A stretch of 20,090 nucleotides of DNA from an uncultured Candidatus Saccharibacteria bacterium (GCA_946886635.1 CAMPIW010000002.1:1-20090); one strand, 5' to 3'. Shown: positions 1 through 8,503, counted from the first letter of the stretch. The notes: generated by a model from the sequence alone, not told the origin. Translations and numbers: made by a program.

Positions 1-6
1 TATAAT
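1..6 (+). promoter_or_regulatory. -10 box of the LCP gene (truncated promoter)
   Basis: A perfect TATAAT opens the window and ends 13 nt before the ATG at 20. Transcription would start about 6-7 nt before the start codon, giving an almost leaderless mRNA with no Shine-Dalgarno sequence. Any -35 element is outside the window. Confidence 0.6.
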
Positions 7-19
7 AAGTAAAAGTTTT

Positions 20-1720
20 ATGAATAATAAAAAGTCATCTATTGACGGGTTCATTCCCCGTAGGCCTGATAGTCAGGTGGGCGAGCGTCACCTTGTGAAC
101 GCATCTTCGCCTATAGCCACACCTCGGCGAAGGCAGCTTCAAACAGAGGCTGATATGGTGGGTGACCAAATTGGTATGCCTCGCGAAGGTAAAATTATTG
201 GCCAATCAAACATCGGCCGTTCAGACATCAGCGAATCACTAAGTCAAATTGATGATATTGAAGAGCAGCGTCCTCCGCGTAAAATGTCACGTCGTGAAAA
301 ACGACGATGGAAAAAAGAAAATCGCACCAAAGCGCAAAAAACACGCAAACGTATCGTTGTAATCATTGTATCTATTCTTGCCGCGGCCTTATTGGCTGTG
401 GGTGGCTACCTTGCGTTTAAGGCGTTTAATGCTGCTGGTCACGTTTTAAACGGTAATTTCCTCGACCTTATTCAAAATGCACCACTTAAAGAAGATGAAA
501 ATGGCCGCAGTAACTTCTTAATTTTGGGTACATCTGAAGACGACCCAGGTCACGAAGCCGGCTATCTCACCGATTCAATTATGATACTCAGTGTCCACCA
601 AAAAAATAAAGATGCTTATATGTTTAGTATTCCGCGCGATTTATACGTTGATTATGGGCAGGCGTGTATGTCTGGTTACAAAGGTAAAATAAATGTTTAC
701 TTTAGTTGTGTGAATGACGGTGAAAGCGATGCTGCCGAGCAAGATCGTTTATCGAAAACCCAGGCGTTTATAGGTGACATCGTAGGCCTTGATATCCAGT
801 ACGGCGTTCACGTTAATTACACTGTTATGCGCGACGTTGTAAATGCAATTGGCGGTGAAATAACGGTAACAATCGATAGTCGTGACCCGCGTGGTGTTAT
901 GGATAGTAACTTCGACTGGAAGTGTGGCGACTGGTCACAACGCATACAAAACTGTCCACCGTCTGGTCACTTTATCGATTATCCAAACGGAGAGGTGACA
1001 ATTGATGCCGAGCACGCACTGTATCTTGCGCAGGCGCGCGGTGACAGGGCGCCAACCTACGGGTTTGAGCAGTCTAACTTCGACCGCGAACGTAACCAGC
1101 AAATGATTGCCGTGGCTATTCGCGATAAAGCGATGAGCGTGGGTACGTTAACAAACCTGGGTGCGATTACGGGGTTGATTGATGCGCTTGATAATAACCT
1201 TCGAACGAACCTTCAAACCAAAGAGATTCGAACTATTATGGACTTGGCGCAAAATATAAAGTCTGAAGACATCCAGTCACTCGATTTTTATAGCGATGAA
1301 GACCCTATTTTTACCACTGGAGCCCTTCCAGGCGCGGGAAGCTCGGTATACCCAGTCGCTGGTGTATACGATTACTCTGAACTGCAGTCGTTTATTAACA
1401 AGCAGCTCAACGCAGAGCCATTCATGAAAGAAGACCCGCACCTGACTGTACTTAACGGGAGTGGCGAGCTTGGCATGGCGCAATTTGTCGCCGACTCGTT
1501 AACCGAAAAGGGCTTTACAGTTGATATGGTCGATAATGCACCAGAGGGAACGTACGAAAAGATTGAAATTTACCAAATTGATAGCGAAAAGACTGCCACG
1601 GCAGCGAAGCTTGCAAAATTGTACGGTGTGACTATTAAAAAATCAGCACCTCCTGCAAGCGTAACAGGCGAGACAGACTTCTTGATTATCATTGGCGACG
1701 CAAGCGCCGTGCGTTCGTAA
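20..1720 (+). CDS. LytR-CpsA-Psr (LCP) family cell-wall glycopolymer ligase with LytR_C domain
   Basis: This 566-aa protein has a basic cytoplasmic N-terminus (1-110, very Lys/Arg-rich at 87-111), one membrane span at about 111-136, and an extracytoplasmic LCP domain from about 163. LCP landmarks seen are NFLILGTSED (165-174), TDS (184-186), SIPRDLYV (203-210) and an Arg-rich helix containing FDRERNQQ, which match the catalytic and pyrophosphate-binding positions of the family. A C-terminal LytR_C-type domain starts near 474 (LTVLNGSGELG). LCP enzymes transfer undecaprenyl-pyrophosphate-linked glycopolymers to peptidoglycan or related acceptors on the outer face of the membrane. Cys216 and Cys230 may form a disulfide. 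The family call is firm; the polymer is unknown. The N-terminal IDGFIPRRP stretch is conspicuous but I cannot assign it a role. Confidence 0.9.
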   Translation: MNNKKSSIDGFIPRRPDSQVGERHLVNASSPIATPRRRQLQTEADMVGDQIGMPREGKIIGQSNIGRSDISESLSQIDDIEEQRPPRKMSRREKRRWKKENRTKAQKTRKRIVVIIVSILAAALLAVGGYLAFKAFNAAGHVLNGNFLDLIQNAPLKEDENGRSNFLILGTSEDDPGHEAGYLTDSIMILSVHQKNKDAYMFSIPRDLYVDYGQACMSGYKGKINVYFSCVNDGESDAAEQDRLSKTQAFIGDIVGLDIQYGVHVNYTVMRDVVNAIGGEITVTIDSRDPRGVMDSNFDWKCGDWSQRIQNCPPSGHFIDYPNGEVTIDAEHALYLAQARGDRAPTYGFEQSNFDRERNQQMIAVAIRDKAMSVGTLTNLGAITGLIDALDNNLRTNLQTKEIRTIMDLAQNIKSEDIQSLDFYSDEDPIFTTGALPGAGSSVYPVAGVYDYSELQSFINKQLNAEPFMKEDPHLTVLNGSGELGMAQFVADSLTEKGFTVDMVDNAPEGTYEKIEIYQIDSEKTATAAKLAKLYGVTIKKSAPPASVTGETDFLIIIGDASAVRS

Positions 1721-1727
1721 CCAACCG

Positions 1728-1736
1728 TGGTATAAT
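1728..1736 (+). promoter_or_regulatory. Extended -10 promoter overlapping the apparent first ATG of the next gene
   Basis: TGGTATAAT ends at 1736, so the ATG at 1735 lies inside the -10 box and cannot be in the transcript made from it. The in-frame ATG at 1747 is 10 nt downstream, the spacing seen at other genes here. There is no Shine-Dalgarno sequence. Confidence 0.65.
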
Positions 1737-1746
1737 GAAGAAACAT

Positions 1747-2550
1747 ATGGAGTTTCTTAAATTCGTTCGCAAACGCTCATTCCTTAGCGAATTTACTTAC
1801 ACCGTTCTTAACATTGCTTTAGCGGTAGGTGTGTTCCTTATTGTTCGCTACACCGATGCGGTATGGTTTGCAATTGTTCTTGTTGTCGTTAGTAAATGGC
1901 GTGTACTGGCTGTTCGGCCGCGGTATTGGTGGGCGAATATACAGTCGAACATGGTTGACTTCATCGTAAGCCTTAGTGTCGTTATTCTTATGTACACAGT
2001 TAATATTCAGGCAGCGATAGGTGATACATCTAAGCTATTCCTTCTGCTTGGCTTGACGGTTGCTTACATTGTATGGCTACTGTACATTAAACCGCGTTCG
2101 AAGCGTTCGTATATGGCATTGCAGTCGGGCGTTGCGGTATTTCTTGGTATGTCTGCTTTATTTACAATTTCGTTTGAATGGATAGCGTCACTTGTGGTAA
2201 TTTGTGCCTGGTTAATTGGCTACTCGTCAGCTCGCCATATTCTTAACTCGTATGACGACGAAACACACTCGCTATTCATTGCTCTTGCTTGGGGCTTTGT
2301 GATTGCCGAAATATCTTGGATATCGTATCACTGGGCTATTGCATATCCATTGCCTATCTTCCCGAGCTTAATGCTTCCGCAGGCTGCGCTCGCAGTGACG
2401 CTTATTAGCTTTTTGGCTTACAAAGTATACGATTCTTTCTATCATCACGCGAAAGTTCGAATGAGTGATGTATTGTTGCCACTGTTATTCACTCTTAGTG
2501 TACTAGTAGTGATTCTTATTATCTTCAATCGTGTTGGCACCGCGATCTAG
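1747..2550 (+). CDS. Polytopic integral membrane protein of unknown function
   Basis: A protein of 267 aa from the ATG at 1747; four extra residues would be added by the ATG at 1735, which I reject because it overlaps the TATAAT. Almost the whole chain is hydrophobic, with about eight or nine likely membrane spans, short charged loops such as KPRSKRS, and many aromatic residues. I recognise no catalytic motif or named family. It starts 26 nt after the LCP gene but has its own extended -10 box, so it can be expressed separately. An envelope role, for example as a partner of the upstream LCP ligase, is only a neighbourhood guess. Confidence 0.75.
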   Translation: MEFLKFVRKRSFLSEFTYTVLNIALAVGVFLIVRYTDAVWFAIVLVVVSKWRVLAVRPRYWWANIQSNMVDFIVSLSVVILMYTVNIQAAIGDTSKLFLLLGLTVAYIVWLLYIKPRSKRSYMALQSGVAVFLGMSALFTISFEWIASLVVICAWLIGYSSARHILNSYDDETHSLFIALAWGFVIAEISWISYHWAIAYPLPIFPSLMLPQAALAVTLISFLAYKVYDSFYHHAKVRMSDVLLPLLFTLSVLVVILIIFNRVGTAI

Positions 2551-2570
2551 CTGCTCTTTATGCAACAGGG

Positions 2571-2600
2571 TTGAATAAGCCATGATGCTTATGGTAACCT
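2571..2600 (+). promoter_or_regulatory. Weak putative promoter of the first pilin-like gene
   Basis: TTGAAT (2571-2576) is followed after 18 nt by TAACCT (2595-2600), preceded by TGG as in an extended -10. The ATG at 2608 is 7 nt downstream, again giving a leaderless arrangement. The -10 is a poor match and the call is tentative. Confidence 0.35.
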
Positions 2601-2607
2601 TAAGGGA

Positions 2608-3825
2608 ATGTTGCCACCGCTTTATCGACGTTCTCAAAGAGGCTTCACGATTGTGGAGCTTCTTGTTGTTATTGTAGTTATCGCTATTCTGGCTGCCATT
2701 ACAGTCGTCGCCTATAATGGTATTAGCCAACGCGCTGGGGCTGCTATTCTTCAAGATGACTTATCTGGTGTTGCGAAATCTCTTGGTATATCGAACGTAG
2801 ACAATGGTAGATACCCGGCGAAAGCCACTGCGGCAAATGGTGGAAAAGGGTTGCAGGTTAGTACCTACACAACACTTAGTTATTTTTCAAATGCCAGCGG
2901 TACTGCTTATTGCGCCCAAGCGCACAATGATACTATTAGCTATTTTATAACGCATGAGAATACCGGCCCACGAACTGGTACTTGTTCTGGTTCTATCGGT
3001 GTAGCTGGTGACGGTGCTGTAGAGAGCGACATTATTGCTAATGCGTCAATTCAAAGTGTTACTCCAGGCCAGTGTTCGTTTATGCCGGTATATGATGGCA
3101 CTAATGAGAGTGCGGTTCGCACTGTTACGGACGAGCGCGGTGGTACCACGCGCACCTATCGTATAGCTAAGCTTGGCGATGGTCACTGTTGGATGCTCGA
3201 CAACCTTAAACTCGGGTCTACTACTAGTGCTATTACGTTGACACCAAGCGATAGCGACGTGGATAGTGATTTTATTCTACCGCAACTTGTTACTACTGGC
3301 GGGGCAAACCATAGTACTATTGCTGCTTATGGCCCCGTTCCTGGTGACACCGGCTCTGGTGCAACAAACTATGGCTATTTGTATACTTGGCCGGCAGCTA
3401 CTGCGGGCGAGACTACCTTATCGATGCCAGCAGGTAGCGGCAATGCCAGTCATTCTCTATGTCCAGCAGGGTGGCGACTTCCAACTGGTGGAGTAGCTGA
3501 TAGTGATTTTGCTCTGCTTGACATTGCTTTCGGCGGTAACGGTCTTTCACCTTTAAGTAACGGTCTATCTTTACCGCAGTGGAAGAACGACGGTGCTTTT
3601 AAGGGCCTATATTCAGGTTACTTCCGACTTGGGAACTTTGGCTATCAAGGTGGTGTGCACCATATCTGGTCGGCGACTGCTGATACTAATGATAATCGCT
3701 ACGCTTTTTTTGCGAAAAATACCGGTAACGGAGTCGTAGAGTATCGTGGCATTGACCCGGGGTATTCAAGAATTTACTACGGTAGCGGTCGTGACGCTGG
3801 ATATTCGGTTCGCTGTTTACTATAG
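2608..3825 (+). CDS. Type IV prepilin-like protein with C-terminal FISUMP-type domain
   Basis: This 405-aa protein starts with a classic class III signal: a short basic leader (residues 1-12) ending in RG, then FTIVELLVVIVVIAILAA with Glu at mature position 5, so a prepilin peptidase would cut after Gly12. A small pilin head follows (about 40-130) with a Cys pair, C102 and C126. From about 155 comes a second domain with KLGDGHCWMLDNLKLG (188-203) and LCPAGWRLPTGG (284-295), which are hallmarks of the FISUMP family (Fibrobacter succinogenes major paralogous domain). It ends in SVRCLL. The likely role is a minor pilin or adhesin displayed on a pilus or pseudopilus, but no other pilus gene is in the window. 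The protein at 10775 has the same N-terminal plan and a different head. Confidence 0.8.
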   Translation: MLPPLYRRSQRGFTIVELLVVIVVIAILAAITVVAYNGISQRAGAAILQDDLSGVAKSLGISNVDNGRYPAKATAANGGKGLQVSTYTTLSYFSNASGTAYCAQAHNDTISYFITHENTGPRTGTCSGSIGVAGDGAVESDIIANASIQSVTPGQCSFMPVYDGTNESAVRTVTDERGGTTRTYRIAKLGDGHCWMLDNLKLGSTTSAITLTPSDSDVDSDFILPQLVTTGGANHSTIAAYGPVPGDTGSGATNYGYLYTWPAATAGETTLSMPAGSGNASHSLCPAGWRLPTGGVADSDFALLDIAFGGNGLSPLSNGLSLPQWKNDGAFKGLYSGYFRLGNFGYQGGVHHIWSATADTNDNRYAFFAKNTGNGVVEYRGIDPGYSRIYYGSGRDAGYSVRCLL

Positions 3826-3852
3826 CAGTTATCCGGGTAGACTCGCTTCGCG

Positions 3853-4707
3853 CTACGCGAGCTTATCAAATAACAGCCCATACTCACGCTGTTCATGAAG
3901 AATAAGGCCGTATTTTGCGGCTTCTTTTTTTATTGCTGGGTGTTGTTCAGGGTCGGCTTCTAAAATAAGTTTGCCGCCGAGGGTGAGTTTTTCTTTGGTC
4001 TGAACGATTAATTCGAAAATAAATGACAGGCCGTTGTTAGGGGCAAATAGTGCCGAAGCTGGTTCGTGTTCGGTTTCGGGTGAACGATCCCACTCAACAT
4101 CAACATAGGGAAGATTAGCGATGATGACGTCGGCTACAAAGGGATACGATGTAAGCAGGTCGCTTTGAAGTAATTCAACATCAGCGTGTAGCAGTTCAGC
4201 GTTTTCTTCAGCAACGTTAAGTGCATGGCGACTCACATCAGTGAGCGTGACGTCAAGTTCGGGGTGGCGAAGTTTCGCGGTAATACCAAGGCTACCACTT
4301 CCAGTACCAACATCAACAAATCGAAGCGGACGTTCAACAATGAGCCGTTCATTTTTAGGGAGCGCTTCATCAAGAAGCTCAATAAGTACTTCAGATTCGG
4401 GGCGGGGAATAAGCGTGGCGGTTGTCACTTTAAAGGGGTGTCCGTAAAATTCTTTATGACCAATAATATAGGCAATAGGTACCCGGTCGAGGCGCAAATC
4501 AAGCCGGGCGCGAGCAATTTCAACGTGGCGGTTATCGAGTATGTCGTCGGTGTGGGCGTGAAGCCAGGTGCGAGGTTTGCGAATGGTATGCGCTAAAAGC
4601 AGTTCGGCATCAAGGCGAGCGCTTGGGATGGTGGCATGGTGAAGTTGACGTGTGGCGTCGTCTAACCACTCCTTAACTGTCGGTGCTAACGGCAAGTTCT
4701 CTTTCAT
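3853..4707 (-). CDS. prmC: Peptide chain release factor N5-glutamine methyltransferase
   Basis: This 284-aa class I SAM methyltransferase of the PrmC/HemK family methylates the Gln of the GGQ motif in release factors. Visible motifs are the N-terminal helical domain (1-75), [10 protein letters not shown] (80-89), IPRPESE (100-106), the SAM-binding DVGTGSG (132-138) and the substrate-site motif, here ANLPY (197-201) where most PrmC have NPPY. The Leu replaces the first Pro while Asn, Pro and Tyr of the functional core are kept. It starts inside the end of prfA (35-nt overlap) on the same strand, so the enzyme and its substrate RF1 are translationally coupled. The length is normal. Confidence 0.93.
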   Translation of the reverse strand: MKENLPLAPTVKEWLDDATRQLHHATIPSARLDAELLLAHTIRKPRTWLHAHTDDILDNRHVEIARARLDLRLDRVPIAYIIGHKEFYGHPFKVTTATLIPRPESEVLIELLDEALPKNERLIVERPLRFVDVGTGSGSLGITAKLRHPELDVTLTDVSRHALNVAEENAELLHADVELLQSDLLTSYPFVADVIIANLPYVDVEWDRSPETEHEPASALFAPNNGLSFIFELIVQTKEKLTLGGKLILEADPEQHPAIKKEAAKYGLILHEQREYGLLFDKLA

Positions 4708-5740
4708 ACGCCTGTAAATGCTCCACTAGGTCGTCAATTTGACCATTCATAGCTTGAGGGATTCCAGAACGGCTGTAGCCAATGCGGTGATCGGTGATGC
4801 GGTCTTGAGGGAAGTTGTAGGTTCTAATTTTTTCAGATCGATCGCCGGAGCCAATAAGGTTACGACGCTCGGCATCAAGTTTGGCGTTTTCGGCGTCGAT
4901 TTTTTGCTGCAACAAGCGAGAACGAAGCACGCTCATGGCTTTTTCTTTATTTTTAATTTGTGACTTTTCATCTTGGTTGGTGACAACGAGGCCAGTAGGG
5001 AGGTGAGTAATACGCACCGCAGAGTCGGTGGTGTTAACCGATTGACCGCCATGACCACCCGCGCGGTATACGTCTACCTTAAGGTCGCCTGGGCCAATTT
5101 CAATATCGGTTTCTTCGGCTTCAGGAAGGACGGCGACGGTAATGGTGCTGGTGTGAATACGACCTTGGCTTTCGGTTGCGGGTACACGCTGTACGCGGTG
5201 AACACCCGATTCAAACTTAAGTTTTGAATACGGTGCGTCACCCTTAACAAGAAAGACAACTTCTTTGTAGCCACCAGTATCGTTGGCACTTTCACTAATA
5301 AGTTCGGTTTTTAAATTGTGCATTTCACAGTAGCGAAGATACATACGGTAGAGTTCGGCAGCAAAAAGGCTTGCTTCATCACCCCCGGCACCGGCCCTAA
5401 TTTCAACAATAACGTTTTTGTCGTCGTTAGGATCTTTTGGTGCCAGCATTAAGAAGAGCTCTTCTTCAAGGCTAGCAAGCTGGGCCTCGGATTCGCTTAC
5501 TTCAAGTTTTGCTAGTTCTGCCAGTTCGTCGTTTCCTTGGGCAAGTTCTTTTGCCTCAACCAGCTGGGCCTCAAGCGTTTCGCGAAGCACGCCTTTTTCA
5601 AGCAGGTTTTGTAGTTCGGTAAGGCGTTTGTTCTTTTTTGTGAACTCGGGGTCACTGTAGGCGTCAGGGCGAGCAAGAAAAGCGTCGAGTTCGGCTTTCT
5701 CGGTGGTGAGTTCTTCGATATTAAGTGTAATCTTTGGCAT
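4673..5740 (-). CDS. prfA: Peptide chain release factor 1 (RF1)
   Basis: This 355-aa class I release factor terminates translation at UAA and UAG. The codon-recognition tripeptide PAT (187-189, in [14 protein letters not shown]) marks it as RF1 rather than RF2, which carries SPF. The catalytic GGQ is at 231-233 in AGGHGGQSV, and Gln233 is the residue methylated by the downstream PrmC. The GAGGDEAS segment (117-124) is also typical. The start at 5740 lies 12 nt behind an extended -10 box and has no Shine-Dalgarno sequence. Every complete gene in the window ends in a codon that RF1 can read. Confidence 0.96.
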   Translation of the reverse strand: MPKITLNIEELTTEKAELDAFLARPDAYSDPEFTKKNKRLTELQNLLEKGVLRETLEAQLVEAKELAQGNDELAELAKLEVSESEAQLASLEEELFLMLAPKDPNDDKNVIVEIRAGAGGDEASLFAAELYRMYLRYCEMHNLKTELISESANDTGGYKEVVFLVKGDAPYSKLKFESGVHRVQRVPATESQGRIHTSTITVAVLPEAEETDIEIGPGDLKVDVYRAGGHGGQSVNTTDSAVRITHLPTGLVVTNQDEKSQIKNKEKAMSVLRSRLLQQKIDAENAKLDAERRNLIGSGDRSEKIRTYNFPQDRITDHRIGYSRSGIPQAMNGQIDDLVEHLQAYERELAVSTDS

Positions 5741-5752
5741 AATTCAGCTTAT

Positions 5753-5761
5753 ATTATAGCA
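5753..5761 (-). promoter_or_regulatory. Extended -10 promoter of prfA-prmC
   Basis: Reading the minus strand, TGCTATAAT lies just upstream of prfA; the hexamer is 5758-5753 and ends 12 nt before the ATG, so the 5' leader is only about 5 nt. I see no good -35 element, as expected when an extended -10 carries the promoter. Confidence 0.65.
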
Positions 5762-5781
5762 GATTACCTCTGTTTTGTCTT

Positions 5782-5790
5782 TGGTATACT
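5782..5790 (+). promoter_or_regulatory. Extended -10 promoter of the DUF3817-like gene
   Basis: TGGTATACT ends 8 nt before the ATG at 5799, so the predicted transcription start falls at or next to the A of the start codon. It diverges from the prfA promoter 24 nt away. Confidence 0.65.
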
Positions 5791-5798
5791 AGGGGTAT

Positions 5799-6203
5799 AT
5801 GAAAAAAATTACTAGCGCGCTGGCACGACCGTTTATTTGGACCTACAATAAAACGCACTGGTTTACCGACCAAGAAGCGTGGGGGTTGTTTTTGTTTTTT
5901 GCGCGCCTGCATACCGTCGGGTGGATCCTTGTTGTTATGGCGTTGTTTTACGGAGCTGCCGGGTTACCTGAAGCACCGTCGGTTGCTATGTTCTTCAGGA
6001 GTCTATTGGGGATATCGCTGGTGCTGTATTTTATCTTCATTAGTATTGGATCGCGGAGCATGGAGTGGAAAGCTGGGCGAATGGTGGTGGCGTTTGTGTT
6101 TGGTATTGTGCCATTTGGATCGTTTGTTTTCGAGCGCAGTATGGCGCACTACCGTAAGCAACACCCACCAAAGGTCGTGCCACCGGTGGGCAGTAACGAA
6201 TAG
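5799..6203 (+). CDS. Small membrane protein, possibly DUF3817 family
   Basis: This 134-aa protein has three likely membrane spans (about 28-54, 62-85 and 95-111) and a basic cytoplasmic tail rich in Pro. The end of the third span, GIVPFGSFVFERSMAHYRK, resembles the PFG-T-F-x-F-[DE]-R ending typical of DUF3817 proteins, and the FARLHT segment fits the family's first helix. The function of that family is unknown to me. The gene converges with the membrane protein at 6215, leaving 11 nt between stop codons. The coding call is firm; the family call is moderate and made from memory of the motif. Confidence 0.7.
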   Translation: MKKITSALARPFIWTYNKTHWFTDQEAWGLFLFFARLHTVGWILVVMALFYGAAGLPEAPSVAMFFRSLLGISLVLYFIFISIGSRSMEWKAGRMVVAFVFGIVPFGSFVFERSMAHYRKQHPPKVVPPVGSNE

Positions 6204-6214
6204 TAACGCGTAGC

Positions 6215-6541
6215 TTATGAGGTTTGTTTCGGGCGCTTTATAAGCAGGACTGCGCCAGTAATGAGGCCCGGTAGCCATGCCAGCATACCAACAGCAGCTG
6301 CGACGAACAAAGCTATATTCGTAATCGTAATAGGAAGAGGAGTGGCTGCAAAATCTTCCGTATCCGGTGTTGGCCAAAAGGTTGGGTTAAAAACAAGATT
6401 AATAAGTGCAAAAACGATAAACGCAAGAACAACGAGCATTGTGGGTCCAAGTAGTAGCCAAAGTGCAATTTTTGTTCGAGCTGCTATTTTTTTTGATCCT
6501 GTGTGAACTGGTGTTAGTTGGATGGGTTGGTCTTGTTCCAT
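6215..6541 (-). CDS. Small two-span membrane protein, unknown function
   Basis: This 108-aa protein has a polar N-terminus, a first span at about 26-50, an external loop rich in Pro, Thr and Phe (51-70), and a second span at about 73-100 ending in a short basic tail (KRPKQTS). I recognise no family. The ATG at 6541 is supported by AAGGAG on the minus strand just upstream and by TATACT at 6571-6566 with a leader of about 18 nt, making it one of the minority of genes here with a conventional leader. Confidence 0.72.
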   Translation of the reverse strand: MEQDQPIQLTPVHTGSKKIAARTKIALWLLLGPTMLVVLAFIVFALINLVFNPTFWPTPDTEDFAATPLPITITNIALFVAAAVGMLAWLPGLITGAVLLIKRPKQTS

Positions 6542-6565
6542 AGTACTCCTTGTTCGGTTGCTCGT

Positions 6566-6571
6566 AGTATA
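6566..6571 (-). promoter_or_regulatory. -10 box directly after the rpmE terminator
   Basis: TATACT on the minus strand (6571-6566) follows at once on the T-run that ends the rpmE terminator. The AAGGAG Shine-Dalgarno sequence (6549-6544) and the ATG at 6541 follow. Confidence 0.55.
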
Positions 6572-6605
6572 ACAAAAAAGAACCTCCCATGGTGAGAGGT
6601 TCTTT
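6571..6605 (-). terminator. Rho-independent terminator of rpmE
   Basis: A 10-bp perfect stem (6577-6586 with 6596-6605) encloses a 9-nt loop. On the minus strand it is followed by TTTTTTGTT. It lies 14 nt after the rpmE stop codon. Confidence 0.85.
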
Positions 6606-6618
6606 GGTGACAGGTAGG

Positions 6619-6939
6619 TTACTGGTCGGTTTTCTTAGCCTTGTTAGCAGCAGCTTTCTTAGCTTTATTAGCAAGCTCTTGCTTACGAGCTTCAGCCGCA
6701 GCAGCGCGGTTTTTGAAGCGGTCGACACGACCTTCGGTGTCGATGATCTTTTCTTCACCAGTAAAGAATGGGTGAGAGGCGCTTGAGATGTGCACCTTTA
6801 CAAGTGGGTACTCGTTGCCATCTTCCCATTTAACTGTTTCAGTGGTTTGTGCAGTTGACTGAGTCAAAAATGCAAAACCGGCGACCTCGTCGCTAAATAC
6901 GACAGGACGATATTCGGTTGGGTGTAAATTGCTTTTCAT
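6619..6939 (-). CDS. rpmE2: 50S ribosomal protein L31 type B with basic C-terminal extension
   Basis: This 106-aa protein has a canonical type B L31 body at 1-70: [10 protein letters not shown] near the start, then [20 protein letters not shown] and FFTGEEK. There are no cysteines, so it is the zinc-independent form that does not need the CxxC ribbon of type A L31. Residues about 74-106 form an Ala/Lys-rich helix-like tail ([22 protein letters not shown]) beyond the usual end of about 80-90 aa, likely an rRNA-binding extension. L31 bridges the 50S central protuberance and the 30S head. TACAAT at 6955-6950 lies 10 nt before the start codon, so the mRNA is nearly leaderless. Confidence 0.93.
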   Translation of the reverse strand: MKSNLHPTEYRPVVFSDEVAGFAFLTQSTAQTTETVKWEDGNEYPLVKVHISSASHPFFTGEEKIIDTEGRVDRFKNRAAAAEARKQELANKAKKAAANKAKKTDQ

Positions 6940-6949
6940 AATCTGACCT

Positions 6950-6955
6950 ATTGTA
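6950..6955 (-). promoter_or_regulatory. -10 box of rpmE
   Basis: TACAAT on the minus strand ends 10 nt before the rpmE ATG. No clear -35 is seen. Confidence 0.45.
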
Positions 6956-6994
6956 TCTGAAAATAGGGGGTTTGTAAAGAGGTGAGGGACGGGT

Positions 6995-7000
6995 TACAAT
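6995..7000 (+). promoter_or_regulatory. -10 box of the small unknown gene at 7009
   Basis: TACAAT ends 8 nt before the ATG, which fits a leaderless transcript. There is no Shine-Dalgarno sequence in the gap. Confidence 0.45.
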
Positions 7001-7008
7001 AATTCTTA

Positions 7009-7350
7009 ATGGAAAACAATAAAAACACAAATAAAGAATCTCTTACTCCAAAACAAGCTGCCGACGTAGTGAAATACTACAGTAGTAGTGAAAACGAGCG
7101 GTCGCGCCAAAGGGGCTGGAAAGATAAAATACCTCTTGGCCAATCGGCGCTGCATGCTATGAGCTTAAAGCACTCAGTTTCACCAGACGGCAAAGCTCTA
7201 TTAACGGCCGAGGAGATGGCTGCGGCGTTAAAATATATTGATAATCCACCTGCGCTCGAGTTGTCAGATGAACAGTTAGCTATGATAGAAAGAATTGTCG
7301 ACACACGGGGCGTATCTTACGGGGAAGCCCGCAGGATAGCGGGATTGTAG
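7009..7350 (+). CDS. Small soluble protein of unknown function
   Basis: A 113-aa hydrophilic protein with no signal peptide or membrane span. The N-terminus is Asn/Lys-rich, the middle is basic with Arg/Ser/Glu (SSENERSRQRGWKDK), and the C-terminal half is helical with a short segment TRGVSYGEARRIAGL that could be a small helix-turn-helix-like or ribbon element. I do not recognise the family and do not assign a function. It stands alone between rpmE and the DUF475 gene, with its own -10 box, and converges with the latter on a shared hairpin. Codon use resembles the neighbours. Confidence 0.65.
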   Translation: MENNKNTNKESLTPKQAADVVKYYSSSENERSRQRGWKDKIPLGQSALHAMSLKHSVSPDGKALLTAEEMAAALKYIDNPPALELSDEQLAMIERIVDTRGVSYGEARRIAGL

Positions 7351-7358
7351 ACTATATC

Positions 7359-7389
7359 AGAAATATCGCCTGTGAGGGTGGTTATTTCT
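7359..7389. terminator. Probable bidirectional terminator between convergent genes
   Basis: AGAAATA (7359-7365) pairs with TATTTCT (7383-7389), extended inwards by a few G/C and G-U pairs around a short loop. A T-rich run follows on the plus strand. The stem overlaps the stop codon of the minus-strand DUF475 gene (7384-7382). Confidence 0.45.
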
Positions 7390-8452
7390 TTGTCATTCTC
7401 TTACGCCGGGCAACACTACTCGCTAATGCCGCTACAATAAACACAATTCCAACAGTACCGGTGATAATTTCGTTCACGTGGGTGCCGATACTAATAATAA
7501 GAATTACGGCAAGGGCACCAATTGCCCAGTGAGCACCATGTTCAAGGTACACATACTCGCTAAGAGAACCTTTTTTAACAAGATAAATGGTAATTGAACG
7601 AACGAACATCGCACCAATAAGACCCAGACCTAAGGCGATGATAATAGGATCCGAGGTAATAGCGAAAGCGCCAATAACACCATCAAAACTAAATGAAGCG
7701 TCGAGCACTTCAAGGTAAAGGAACAAGAAGAACCCAGCTTTACCGGTAGCGCGTACTAACTTGCTGGCGCCTTGGCCTTTTTGCAAAGCTTCTTCTTTCG
7801 CCATTTTTTCTTGAAGGCCACGCTCAAATAATGCACCAAGGCTGTTAATAACCGTGTATGTAAGAATACCTAAAATACCTGAGACCAACACTATGTTCGG
7901 GTCTTCAGCCCAAAATTCGGCTGCAATAACGAGGAGGGTAAGGGCAATCACCACACCTACTTGGTTGAGGCGACCAATCTTGGCGAGTGGATTTTCGAGC
8001 CAGCGGAGCCATTTAAGCTTGCGGTCGGTGAGCATGAAGTTTAAGAAGAGCATCAACAAGAACATACCACCAAAGGCAGCAATTTGCGGGTGTGCTTCGG
8101 CCAAAATAAACCCATAGGTACCAGGGGTTTCTGGGTCACCCTTTTCAAGCGAGAGCTGAATTGCTTCAACCGGGCTCAGCCCTGCCACAATCGCCACAAT
8201 TAATAGCGGGAACACTAAACGCATACCAAACACGGCAATAAAAATACCCACCGTTAGGAACATTTTTTGCCAAAAATCGCTCATCCGGCGCAGTACGCTG
8301 GCGTTTAATACGGCGTTATCAAATGACAATGAAACTTCAAGCAGTGATAATACAAAACAGAGGAAGAGCGCGCTCCAGCCGCCGTAAAAATAAGCAGTAA
8401 CGAACGCCGCAGCAGAGATAATGAGCGACCAGCGGAATGTTTTCCAGAACAT
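7382..8452 (-). CDS. DUF475 / TerC-superfamily integral membrane protein
   Basis: A protein of 356 aa from the ATG at 8452 (MFWKTFRW). An in-frame ATG 34 codons earlier at 8554 lies inside the divergent gene and upstream of the promoter, so I reject it. The protein has about nine membrane spans and two related acidic signatures, LEVSLSFDNAVLNA near the N-terminus and LEVLDASFSFDGVIGAFAI in the second half, the duplicated pattern of the TerC/DUF475 superfamily. Family members are linked to metal handling, notably Mn export and tellurite resistance, but the substrate of this one cannot be read from sequence. It neighbours a metallothionein-like cassette, which makes a metal-related role attractive but unproven. 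Confidence 0.85.
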   Translation of the reverse strand: MFWKTFRWSLIISAAAFVTAYFYGGWSALFLCFVLSLLEVSLSFDNAVLNASVLRRMSDFWQKMFLTVGIFIAVFGMRLVFPLLIVAIVAGLSPVEAIQLSLEKGDPETPGTYGFILAEAHPQIAAFGGMFLLMLFLNFMLTDRKLKWLRWLENPLAKIGRLNQVGVVIALTLLVIAAEFWAEDPNIVLVSGILGILTYTVINSLGALFERGLQEKMAKEEALQKGQGASKLVRATGKAGFFLFLYLEVLDASFSFDGVIGAFAITSDPIIIALGLGLIGAMFVRSITIYLVKKGSLSEYVYLEHGAHWAIGALAVILIISIGTHVNEIITGTVGIVFIVAALASSVARRKRMTKK

Positions 8453-8495
8453 GAACGGACCTTTCGGGTAGATGGTTGTATAAGTGGTACGGTTA

Positions 8496-8503
8496 ATTAT
8501 AAT
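8496..8503. promoter_or_regulatory. Palindromic, bidirectional -10 element
   Basis: ATTATAAT is its own reverse complement, so TATAAT can be read on plus (8498-8503) and minus (8501-8496). On plus the start would be near 8510, with the AAAGGAG at 8523-8529 leading to ATG 8535. On minus it would be near 8489, giving a leader of about 37 nt to ATG 8452. A second minus candidate is TTATAC just downstream at 8483-8478. Confidence 0.5.

Noticed and set aside
3830..3860. Terminator between the first pilin gene and prmC
   Set aside because: CTCGC/GCGAG pairing is short, overlaps the prmC stop codon, and has no T-run on either strand.
4225..4596. 123-aa plus-strand ORF antisense to prmC
   Set aside because: It is fully covered by prmC, has no promoter or Shine-Dalgarno sequence, and its translation has no recognisable domain; it is a shadow frame.
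6003..6377. 124-aa minus-strand ORF across two convergent genes
   Set aside because: It overlaps two better-supported membrane-protein genes, is rich in rare combinations of His, Arg and Trp, and has no Shine-Dalgarno sequence.
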